Source: Desulfobacteraceae bacterium
GTDB lineage: Bacteria > Desulfobacterota > DSM-4660 > Desulfatiglandales > Desulfatiglandaceae
Direction: 5' to 3'
Assembly (NCBI GenBank): GCA_011042035.1
Contig: DQZA01000287.1
Location: 1 to 6,496, forward strand
Length of the DNA stretch: 6,496 nt
A model generated the notes under the pieces. The model was not told the origin of the DNA and searched no databases. It saw only the letters and a program-made list of their open reading frames with translations. Position 1 is the stretch's first letter. Every line of letters starts with the position of its first letter. The translations under genes were made by a program, and so were the position numbers. Positions 1 through 5,653 of the stretch are shown one piece after another.

Positions 1-2825
1 CATCCAACCATGGTGACCTCTTTTCCAATCCAGTTCTTGAGTTCTCGGGCCTGTACATGATTCAGCGTTTTTATGATCTTCTGGTACCGATGAAGGGGAT
101 GGACAGAGAGCGGAAAGCCAAAGATATCAATTTCATGCTTGATATTGTTGTGTTGATCAGTTGGGAATGAAGCAGTCTTGTCCACATGGAAGGAAGGAGA
201 CCGTTGGGATAAAAGGGATGGAGAAAACATGGTCCCTTGTACCGAGGCCACGGCCCTTGTCTTTTTGCCGAAAAATCGCAGTGCCTCCCACATAAGCTGG
301 GCCCGAGTGAGCCCTTTTGCCAGTTGATCAAAGCACCCTGCCTTTATGAGAATCCTTGTGTCCTGTAGCTTCACATGGCCCGAGGTGCGTCCTAAGAATT
401 CATTTAAGGATGTAAAAGGACCGTTTTTGTTCCTTTGTTCAACAATGGCTTCCATGGCCTCGCGGCCCAGTTCCTTTAATTGCATGAAGCCCATTCGGAT
501 TTCCCTGCCCTTGCCCGTATACTTGATTTCACTTTCATTGATGTGAGGCCCCAGGACCTTGAGGCCCATCCTCCTTGCCTCGGAGATGTAAGCAAGTGTG
601 GAGTAGTATCCCCCGCCATTTGAGATTACCGATGCCATGAATTCTGCAGGGTAGTGGGCCCTCAGGAACGCAGATTTATAGGCCACCAGGGTATAGCTTG
701 CAGAGTGTGGCTTGCAAAAACTGTAGCCGTCAAAACCCATCATCATGGTCCACACGTCTTCTATCACCCGAGGCGGTACCCCGCGCTTGCTTGCTCCCTT
801 TACAAATCTCTCATAAAAATCCCGCAGCTTTTTTTGTTTGTGTTTTTTGCTCACCACCTTGCGCAGGGTATCTGCCTCTGCAGCGTCAAAACCCGCCAGA
901 TAAATGGCTGCCTGGCTTAATTGTTCCTGGAAGACCATGACCCCAAGGGTTTCCTTCAACACGGGCCGCAAAAGGGGGTGAGGCACATCCCAGGCCGCAC
1001 CATGGAGTCTGTCCACCCAAGTGCGGATATACTGGTTGGAGGCAGGCCTAATAATGGAAGTGACCACCACATTCATATGAAAATGATCCAACTTCCTGTA
1101 TTCCTCGAAGCTGACCCCTGAGCTTACCTGGGTGAGGACCTGTCGGGTGGCAGGGCTTTCAAAGTAAAAGACCCCGAATGTGTCGGCGTTGTAAAAGATG
1201 CGAATGGTCTCGGGATCATCCAGGGGATTGAGGGAGGCATAGTCGATCCTTCTGCCGTAGTTTTTATGGATAAGGTGCAGGGCATCGCGTATTACGGCCA
1301 GACTGCGGTTGCCCAGGATGTCTATCTTCACGAGACCTGCATCCTCCACTGAATCCTTTTCCCACTGAAGCACCTGAAGCCCACTGGCAGATATCTCCAC
1401 CGGACAGTGGGCCCTGATCTCGTCGGGTACCACCACCAGTCCCCCGCAGTGGGTGGAAAGGTGATTGAAGTGGGATTCAAGGCGCGCTGCCGCATCCAGT
1501 ATATCATCCCATGGGCTTTTGAACCGGATTCCCCTCATCCTGGGGTGGCGTGCAATCTCCTTGTGCAGCTCTTTGAGTGACCACCCATAACCTATTCTAC
1601 TGGTGACCCTGTTGATTTCAGCTTCGGTGAGACCGAACACCTTTGCCACCTCCCGAATGGCAGCCCTGGCGGCAAAGGTGTTGTGGTTTGCCACCATGGC
1701 GGCCCTGCGGGTGCCGTACTTGGCAAATACCCTGTCAATTATGATGTCGCGCTCATCCCATGGAAAGTCCACGTCAATATCTGGCGGGTCCTTTCGTCCA
1801 GGGTTCAGGAAACGTTCAAAGAAAAGGTTGTGTTTGATGGGATCCACGTGGGTGATGCCCAAGGCATAGGATACAATGGATGCCGCTGCACTCCCCCTCC
1901 CGCATGACCGCGGGGCCCTACCCACAATATCTGCCACCACAAGGAAATAATGGGCAAAGTTCTTTTCCCTGATGATGCGCATCTCATGGTCTATTCTGGC
2001 CTTTACCTCAGGAGTGATACGGCCATAGCGCCGCCTGCACCCTTCTATGGTGGCTTGATAGAGCCGCTCAAATGCCTCCTTATGGTTCATGCCGTTGAAG
2101 CGAGGAAAGATGATTTGGCCAAAATCCCACTGGGTAAGACATGCCTCGGCTATCTTTTCGGTGTTGCTAATGGCAGAGGGCACATGGGGAAATTGGCGTA
2201 CCATGTGTTCTGGGGGTGTTAGATAATTGTTCTCGCAGCATGTGTCATCAGGGCCGAGGGCCGAGAGTTTGGTGTTCAGCGCCACGGCCCTCAGGATGCG
2301 GTGGAGGTGAAATTGTTTTTTCTGAGTTAAATACACGCGATTGGTGGCAACAGGGGGGATGCCGCTTTTGTGGGAAAAGGCATAGCAGCGGGCCATCTGA
2401 AAGCCTGGTGTCAGTTCCACGAAGAGGTCTTCCCCTCCCTCGCGCCTCAGGGCCTTTAACAGGTTGAAGTCATCGGAGATCACTGTCAGGCCTTGGCGGT
2501 GTCTTGCTATAGCGCAGGTGAGGTCAAAATCCTGGTCACAGTGGCGGGCCGAGATGATGCGGCAGAGGTTACTGTACCCGAAGCGGTCTTTTACAAGGAG
2601 AAGGGCCCTGTGGCTTCCTACAACAATCTCACTTCCTATTATGGGTTCTATGCCTGCTTCTCGGGCCTCTTGAATAAAGAATATAAGACCATAGAGGCCA
2701 TTGGTGTCAGTGAGGGCAAGTCTTTTCATGCCAAGGGCGCTGGCCGCGTGGCACAGCTCCTCTATGGTGGGAATCCCCCATCCTTTGGAATAATGTGAAT
2801 GTACGTTTAAATGGATAAATTCCAT
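1..2825 (-). CDS. dnaE2: DnaE-type DNA polymerase III alpha subunit, probably error-prone DnaE2/ImuC class (C-terminus off the left edge)
   Basis: C-family replicative-type polymerase, expected to carry out DNA synthesis past lesions with ImuB. I translated the minus strand from ATG at 2825 to the left edge: 941 codons with no stop or frameshift. An N-terminal PHP domain (HLNVHS at residues 5-10, TDTN about residue 39) is followed by the polymerase core: CGRGSAA at 308-314, the catalytic PDIDVDF at 348-354 (D349 and D351 match the metal-binding pair), VKIDILG with the third acidic residue D502, VFQEQL near 631-636 and KPHSASY at 705-711. The visible end (GKEVTMVG) looks like the start of the OB-fold, so perhaps 80-120 residues are missing. 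The QWEKDSVEDAGLVKID stretch resembles DnaE2 more than DnaE1. In-frame TGA two codons upstream fixes the start; the only ribosome-site-like bases are GGTGA from the adjacent repeat. The DnaE family is certain; the DnaE2 subclass rests on neighbours and motif style. Confidence 0.93.
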   Translation of the reverse strand, partial: MEFIHLNVHSHYSKGWGIPTIEELCHAASALGMKRLALTDTNGLYGLIFFIQEAREAGIEPIIGSEIVVGSHRALLLVKDRFGYSNLCRIISARHCDQDFDLTCAIARHRQGLTVISDDFNLLKALRREGGEDLFVELTPGFQMARCYAFSHKSGIPPVATNRVYLTQKKQFHLHRILRAVALNTKLSALGPDDTCCENNYLTPPEHMVRQFPHVPSAISNTEKIAEACLTQWDFGQIIFPRFNGMNHKEAFERLYQATIEGCRRRYGRITPEVKARIDHEMRIIREKNFAHYFLVVADIVGRAPRSCGRGSAAASIVSYALGITHVDPIKHNLFFERFLNPGRKDPPDIDVDFPWDERDIIIDRVFAKYGTRRAAMVANHNTFAARAAIREVAKVFGLTEAEINRVTSRIGYGWSLKELHKEIARHPRMRGIRFKSPWDDILDAAARLESHFNHLSTHCGGLVVVPDEIRAHCPVEISASGLQVLQWEKDSVEDAGLVKIDILGNRSLAVIRDALHLIHKNYGRRIDYASLNPLDDPETIRIFYNADTFGVFYFESPATRQVLTQVSSGVSFEEYRKLDHFHMNVVVTSIIRPASNQYIRTWVDRLHGAAWDVPHPLLRPVLKETLGVMVFQEQLSQAAIYLAGFDAAEADTLRKVVSKKHKQKKLRDFYERFVKGASKRGVPPRVIEDVWTMMMGFDGYSFCKPHSASYTLVAYKSAFLRAHYPAEFMASVISNGGGYYSTLAYISEARRMGLKVLGPHINESEIKYTGKGREIRMGFMQLKELGREAMEAIVEQRNKNGPFTSLNEFLGRTSGHVKLQDTRILIKAGCFDQLAKGLTRAQLMWEALRFFGKKTRAVASVQGTMFSPSLLSQRSPSFHVDKTASFPTDQHNNIKHEIDIFGFPLSVHPLHRYQKIIKTLNHVQARELKNWIGKEVTMVG

Positions 2826-2866
2826 ATTTCACCACAGAGACACAGAAATCACAGAGATTGTAGTAT

Positions 2867-2900
2867 TTTTTGTCTGTCGGGAGATGCCGACAGACAAAAA
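2867..2900. repeat. Perfect 14-bp hairpin H1
   Basis: TTTTTGTCTGTCGG (2867-2880), loop GAGATG, then CCGACAGACAAAAA (2887-2900), all 14 pairs perfect. The T-run precedes the stem and the A-run follows it on either strand, so it does not have the U-tail of an intrinsic terminator. It shares its apical core with hairpin H2. Confidence 0.85.
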
Positions 2901-3009
2901 TGCCTCAGTTACCATAAGTACCAATGAGCCTTTACAGCCCATGGTAGAGCAGTGGTATTGCTTGATGGTGATATGCCAAAGATCACTTGGCAGAGAGTAA
3001 CAGCGGGTT

Positions 3010-3043
3010 TTTTCTCCAATCGGCATCTCCCGATTGGAGAAAA
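3010..3043. repeat. Perfect 14-bp hairpin H2, inverted partner of H1
   Basis: TTTTCTCCAATCGG (3010-3023), loop CATCTC, then CCGATTGGAGAAAA (3030-3043), all 14 pairs perfect. Read on the minus strand, the top 14 bases (TCGGGAGATGCCGA) are identical to H1, while the lower stem differs on both arms and still pairs. As with H1, there is no trailing T-run on either strand. Confidence 0.85.
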
Positions 3044-3064
3044 TCAGGCCCTCTCTGTGTGCTC

Positions 3065-3084
3065 CCTGCCTGCGGCAAGGCAGG
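3065..3084. repeat. Small GC-rich hairpin inside the right arm of the element
   Basis: CCTGCCT (3065-3071), loop GCGGCA, AGGCAGG (3078-3084). It has no counterpart in the left arm of the element and makes the right arm about 20 bases longer, so it looks like a separate insertion or expansion. Confidence 0.7.
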
Positions 3085-3101
3085 TGTGCCTCTGTGGTGA
3101 G

Positions 3102-4268
3102 CTATGCTGCTTTTGCATACCGAATGGCCCCCTCCCCATATCGTTTCCTGATCTTATCCAATGCCTGTACGATTGCTTTTCCCTTCTCCCCCTGAGGAGA
3201 GGGATCTTCAAAAAGAGAAAGCTGCCGATCTTCATAAAAGAATTCCCAGAACCATACCTTCATGAACCGCACTCGGGTCCTGCGCCTGCACGCGCTCAAA
3301 AAAAGCCTTTTCATGTATGGGTAAAGCTCAAAGTCCCAGTAGGTAAGTAAAGGAAGGCGCAGGTGGCGCTTGATCTCCATTGTGTCGCTGTATCGAATCA
3401 ATAATCCCGCCCTCCGGGGGTATGCCCCTTTTTCCCTCAAGCGCCTTGCGCAGCACTCCACCATGGAGTAAAGGGCGGCAAGGAGTCTTTCATTGTCATT
3501 TTCATCTTCTGCAAAGAGGATTTCTTCGCTGATGATGGGCTTGGAGGGCATGGGATACACGGGAGTGGGATCAATGCCGTGAGCTCTTTGGTGTATTTCA
3601 GGGGCACGGGAGCCGAATATGAGGTGCAGGCTTTCCATGTCAAGTGAGGCCAGTTGCCATACCTTTATTATCTCAAGGTCTTCTAAGAGCACCCTGAGCT
3701 GGAAGCGGCCTATGCCCGGCACCATTGCCACCCTCAGCGGGGCCATGAATGCCTCTTCATGGCCCTGCTTGACATCCATGATTTCCTCCTGAGGTGGAAG
3801 GATGCGGGAGGCAATGCTTGATACCATCTTGTTGGTGGCAACACCTGCGGTCCCCCTCAATTGTAGGCGTGAACGAACTTCCTTGTTAAGTCGCCAGGCC
3901 GTGTCCTTGGCCTTGCCCCATAGGTGCTGTGTGCCGGTGAGGTCTAAATATATGTGCCCAGGCCGCGAAGGCTCCCACAGAGGAGTGTAATGGCTGACAA
4001 GGGAGGTCACTGCCTTGAAGGCCCTGTCTGTAAGCTCGGGGTTGGGGGACAATAGCTCCAGGTAAGGGCACAAGGCCTTGGCCTGCAGTACCGGCATGCC
4101 CTTGAATATTCCTTCCCTGCGGGCCTCGGGAGACACACAGACAATAAGGCTCCGCTGTGACTGAGGCGGGGCAATTGCCACGGGTCTTCCCCGCAGCCCT
4201 GGGTCCACCACCCTTGCCACTTCAATGGAGAAAGCTGGAATATGAAGATGAATGATGTTTCGAAGCAT
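3102..4268 (-). CDS. imuB: ImuB-type catalytically inactive Y-family DNA polymerase, mutasome adaptor
   Basis: 388 aa. Known ImuB proteins do not polymerise DNA; they bind the sliding clamp and bring the DnaE2-type polymerase to lesions. The Y-family fold is recognisable: palm/fingers from residue 5, GVATNKMVSSIAS (142-154), a helix-hairpin-helix around VPGIG (183-187), and a little-finger-like region about 245-345. The three catalytic acids are absent: the first Asp position is H9 in LHIPAF, and the SIDE position reads PGHIYLD (G104, H105). A canonical clamp-binding motif QLSLF lies at 349-353. The C-terminal tail (ALDKIRKRYGEG) resembles UmuC/DinB-type tails. It is shorter than the usual 450-550 aa of ImuB. 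An in-frame TAA 12 bases upstream leaves ATG 4268 as the natural start. No Shine-Dalgarno is visible, because the upstream bases are a 7-bp repeat array. It lies upstream of dnaE in the same direction. Confidence 0.88.
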   Translation of the reverse strand: MLRNIIHLHIPAFSIEVARVVDPGLRGRPVAIAPPQSQRSLIVCVSPEARREGIFKGMPVLQAKALCPYLELLSPNPELTDRAFKAVTSLVSHYTPLWEPSRPGHIYLDLTGTQHLWGKAKDTAWRLNKEVRSRLQLRGTAGVATNKMVSSIASRILPPQEEIMDVKQGHEEAFMAPLRVAMVPGIGRFQLRVLLEDLEIIKVWQLASLDMESLHLIFGSRAPEIHQRAHGIDPTPVYPMPSKPIISEEILFAEDENDNERLLAALYSMVECCARRLREKGAYPRRAGLLIRYSDTMEIKRHLRLPLLTYWDFELYPYMKRLFLSACRRRTRVRFMKVWFWEFFYEDRQLSLFEDPSPQGEKGKAIVQALDKIRKRYGEGAIRYAKAA

Positions 4269-4276
4269 GATATTTG

Positions 4277-4345
4277 GGCGTTAGGCGTTAGGCATTGGGC
4301 GAAAGGAAAAATGTCCTTTGAACCCAATACCTGACGCCTGATGCC
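4277..4345. repeat. Paired heptanucleotide arrays forming a long hairpin between the four-helix-bundle gene and imuB
   Basis: Array A on the plus strand (4277-4304) reads GGCGTTA, GGCGTTA, GGCATTG, GGCGAAA. Array B on the minus strand (4345 to 4318) reads GGCATCA, GGCGTCA, GGTATTG, GGTTCAA. The two are inverted, so they fold back: about 23 bases pair with three mismatches and one G-U, and all differences between the arms are transitions. The inner part adds AAAGGA/TCCTTT (4303-4308 and 4314-4319). It lies just past the stop of the four-helix-bundle gene and 8 bases before the imuB ATG. Confidence 0.8.
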
Positions 4346-4350
4346 TCAAT

Positions 4351-4704
4351 TTATCCTTGCCTAGCCTGGATTAACTTTGTCAGCATTTTGGAAATTGACT
4401 CACATTCTTGCCTTACATAATCAAAGTGATCTTTGGACAGGTGTCCTATTTCATAGGCTATGATGGCCTGAGTTAGGAGTTCAGCGGCAGAACCTTTTGC
4501 GATATGGAAAAATTTGATTGCTTGTTTGTCAGTGTCCAACTGGTCTCCCTCTGCTATATTGCAAGGAATAGAGATGGCAGCTCGCCTCATTTGATCTTTA
4601 AAGCCGTAATCTTTACTTATAGGACCTTGGACTGTGATTTTATAAAGGGAAACTGCCAATTTTTTTGCCTTTTGCCACACTTTTAGTTTTTGGAAATCTC
4701 CCAT
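4351..4704 (-). CDS. Four-helix-bundle protein, S23 / 23S rRNA intervening-sequence protein family
   Basis: 117 aa, a typical length for the family. Recognisable family features in order: the opening FQKLKVWQKA (4-13), YGFKDQMRRAAISIP (33-47) running into CNIAEG (48-53), and FFHIAKGSAAELLTQ (65-79), with helical segments throughout. Relatives form small oligomeric helical bundles; they are found in rRNA intervening sequences and, as Avd, in diversity-generating retroelements, but free-standing copies like this one have no established function. It is cytoplasmic, with no signal peptide or membrane segment. ATG at 4704 is preceded by a strong AGGAGGG (4709-4715) four bases away, better than that of imuB downstream. 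It sits 55 bases after lexA in the same direction, between two inverted heptamer arrays, where imuA would normally be. Family assignment is firm; an SOS role is unproven. Confidence 0.9.
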   Translation of the reverse strand: MGDFQKLKVWQKAKKLAVSLYKITVQGPISKDYGFKDQMRRAAISIPCNIAEGDQLDTDKQAIKFFHIAKGSAAELLTQAIIAYEIGHLSKDHFDYVRQECESISKMLTKLIQARQG

Positions 4705-4732
4705 TTTTCCCTCCTATCTCAACTCAACTACC

Positions 4733-4767
4733 TTAAGCCCTATGCCCAACGCCTAACGCCTAACGCC
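4733..4767 (-). repeat. Five-unit heptanucleotide array overlapping the lexA 3' end
   Basis: On the minus strand from 4767: GGCGTTA, GGCGTTA, GGCGTTG, GGCATAG, GGCTTAA. The first unit, together with the first base of the next, contains the last two lexA sense codons and its TAG stop. The first 24 bases repeat array A near imuB in inverted orientation with one mismatch. Confidence 0.85.
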
Positions 4768-5368
4768 TATAGTATCGAATCACCCCCACCACCTTTCCTT
4801 CGATACGAAAATCCCTGTCTTTTACGATGATAGGCTCCATACCTTTATGGGCCGGCCGCAGCTCTACATAGTTCTTTCGCTTGTAGTATTTTTTTACCGT
4901 GGCCTCATTGTTGATAATTGCCACCACGGTCTCTCCGTTTTCTGCAGTGGGCTGCTTCCTTACCACCACGTAGTCCCCATCCAGTATGCCGTCTTCTTCC
5001 ATGGAATTGCCCTGCACCTGGAGCACAAAATGCTCCCCGGCCCGGGCCATAGAGGGGGGAACCTCGATCACCTCGCGGTCTTCTACGGCCTCAATGGGTT
5101 TTCCTGCCGCTACCCTGCCAAGCAAGGGGAACTCAAAACGACCTGCTTCTACGGGTTTGATCACCTCAATGGCCCGTTTTTTGTTCTTTTCCTTTGGAAG
5201 GCGTATGTAGCCTTTTCGCTCCAGGATTTTTAGATAAGTACTCACTGTGTTATAGGAGCGGAAGTTAAAATGCCCCCGGATTTCCTCAAAACTTGGCGCA
5301 TGGCCCCACCGCTCCACGTACTCAGAAAGGTAGGTGAGGAACTGCTTTTGCTTGGATGTGAGTTTCAT
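4760..5368 (-). CDS. lexA: LexA SOS repressor / self-cleaving serine peptidase
   Basis: 202 aa, the normal LexA length. LexA represses SOS genes and inactivates itself when RecA filaments trigger its autocleavage. The N-terminal winged helix-turn-helix (about 1-70, with PSFEEIRGHF and YNTVSTYLKILERKGYI) is followed by the S24 peptidase domain. The cleavage bond is A88-G89 in GRVAAGK; the catalytic serine is S122 (GNSMEEDG) and the catalytic lysine K159 (ATVKKYY). All key residues are present, so cleavage should be intact. The ATG at 5368 has AGGAGG (5374-5379) five bases upstream. The C-terminus GVIRYYRR ends in repeat-encoded RR-stop. It is the first gene of the minus-strand cluster with imuB and dnaE, which suggests autoregulated SOS control of the whole operon. 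The recognition-helix sequence does not let me predict the operator with confidence. Confidence 0.96.
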   Translation of the reverse strand: MKLTSKQKQFLTYLSEYVERWGHAPSFEEIRGHFNFRSYNTVSTYLKILERKGYIRLPKEKNKKRAIEVIKPVEAGRFEFPLLGRVAAGKPIEAVEDREVIEVPPSMARAGEHFVLQVQGNSMEEDGILDGDYVVVRKQPTAENGETVVAIINNEATVKKYYKRKNYVELRPAHKGMEPIIVKDRDFRIEGKVVGVIRYYRR

Positions 5369-5384
5369 GGGAGCCTCCTATAAA

Positions 5385-5419
5385 AAGCTTTCAGCCGTCA
5401 GCTTTCAGCAATCAGCCGT
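5385..5419. repeat. Heptanucleotide array (CAGCNNT units) in the lexA leader
   Basis: AAGCTTT, CAGCCGT, CAGCTTT, CAGCAAT, CAGCCGT: five consecutive 7-base units just upstream of the lexA ribosome-binding site. The period matches the other arrays in this window but the unit sequence is different. Confidence 0.75.
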
Positions 5420-5424
5420 TACAA

Positions 5425-5452
5425 GGAGTCGGGAGTCAGAAGTCAGGAGCAA
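5425..5452. repeat. Heptanucleotide array (GGAGTCA units), left arm of an inverted pair in the lexA leader
   Basis: GGAGTCG, GGAGTCA, GAAGTCA, GGAGCAA. Its AGTCAGGAG (5441-5449) is found inverted at 5526-5534 in the array at 5523-5550. Confidence 0.75.
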
Positions 5453-5522
5453 GAATGAGTCAAAGGAAGACCAATTTTAGAGCACTTTAGGCACTCTAGA
5501 TCACTCATAACTGTTTTTTGCT

Positions 5523-5550
5523 TCCCTCCTGACTCCTATCTCCTGTCCTC
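5523..5550. repeat. Heptanucleotide array (TGACTCC units), right arm of the inverted pair
   Basis: TCCCTCC, TGACTCC, TATCTCC, TGTCCTC: the inverse of the GGAGTCA array at 5425-5452, enclosing about 70 bases of AT-rich core. The predicted lexA transcription start falls in this array, so both arms could lie in the mRNA leader. Confidence 0.7.
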
Positions 5551-5551
5551 T

Positions 5552-5580
5552 TTTATACTGTAAGTTTTACTGAAAGTCAA
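5552..5580 (-). promoter_or_regulatory. Sigma-70-type promoter for lexA and probably the whole SOS cluster
   Basis: Minus strand: TTGACT (5575-5580), 17-base spacer, TATAAA (5552-5557). This gives a leader of roughly 175-180 bases before the lexA ATG. It is the only strong promoter I see for the lexA-imuB-dnaE run. Confidence 0.75.
5560..5570. promoter_or_regulatory. Candidate LexA operator in the lexA promoter spacer
   Basis: GTAAGTTTTAC is an inverted repeat (GTAA-N3-TTAC) between the -35 and -10 boxes, where a bound repressor would block the polymerase. The same stretch also reads as two direct repeats (ACTTTCAGT and ACTTACAGT on the minus strand), so the true operator pattern is unclear. 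The arms are only 4 bp; its support is mainly its position. Confidence 0.35.
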
Positions 5581-5595
5581 GGGGAAAAGGAAAAC

Positions 5596-5620
5596 AAAAA
5601 AGCGGGCTCTCACCCGCTTT
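5596..5620 (-). terminator. Intrinsic terminator of hsp20
   Basis: Minus strand: AAAGCGGG, loop TGAGAG, CCCGCTTT running into six T's (5601-5596). The perfect 8-bp GC-rich stem lies about 33 bases after the hsp20 stop and separates hsp20 from the lexA promoter. On the plus strand the trailing T-run is interrupted. Confidence 0.88.
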
Positions 5621-5653
5621 ATTTACCTCAAAACAAATCCTGCAAAAGCCTGC

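Larger units (their letters stand above)
2829..3100. repeat. 272-bp MITE-like inverted-repeat element filling the imuB-dnaE spacer
   Basis: The outer 16 bases on the left (TCACCACAGAGACACA, 2829-2844) recur inverted at 3085-3100 with one change (A to G). Both ends then carry CACAGAGA (2850-2857; inverted at 3052-3059) and then a 34-base hairpin. The right end additionally holds a small GC-rich hairpin (3065-3084). The element begins one base past the imuB stop and ends three bases before the dnaE ATG, so it is the entire spacer. No clear target-site duplication is visible and no convincing gene lies inside. It may be a non-autonomous mobile repeat or a structured transcribed spacer; which of these cannot be told from one copy. 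Confidence 0.7.
4277..4767. mobile_element. Candidate cassette: four-helix-bundle gene bracketed by inverted heptamer arrays
   Basis: The left end (plus, from 4277) and right end (minus, from 4767) share 24 bases with a single mismatch: GGCGTTA twice, then GGCATTG or GGCGTTG, then GGC. Between them sit a second array, the 117-aa gene and its ribosome site. The cassette separates lexA from imuB, which normally flank imuA. There is no transposase and no obvious target duplication, so mobility is an inference from the inverted ends and the disturbed gene edges on both sides. Confidence 0.45.

Noticed and set aside
1..2825. Plus-strand reading frames opposite dnaE as real genes
   Set aside because: The minus-strand frame is open for 941 codons with catalytic motifs in order; the short opposite frames match no known family and lack ribosome sites.
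2867..2900. Hairpin H1 as an intrinsic terminator between imuB and dnaE
   Set aside because: On both strands the T-run comes before the stem and A's follow, so there is no U-tail to release the polymerase; the same holds for H2.
2829..3026. A 65-codon minus-strand reading frame inside the inverted-repeat element
   Set aside because: It starts in the loop of hairpin H2, runs straight through H1 and the terminal repeat, resembles no known family and has no ribosome site. It is best seen as chance.
4277..4345. The heptamer arrays as a CRISPR array
   Set aside because: Units are 7 bases, directly tandem and without unique spacers, and no cas genes are present.
4351..4704. The four-helix-bundle gene as Avd of a diversity-generating retroelement
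   Set aside because: No reverse transcriptase, template repeat or variable repeat is visible in the window, and the protein reads as the generic S23 branch.
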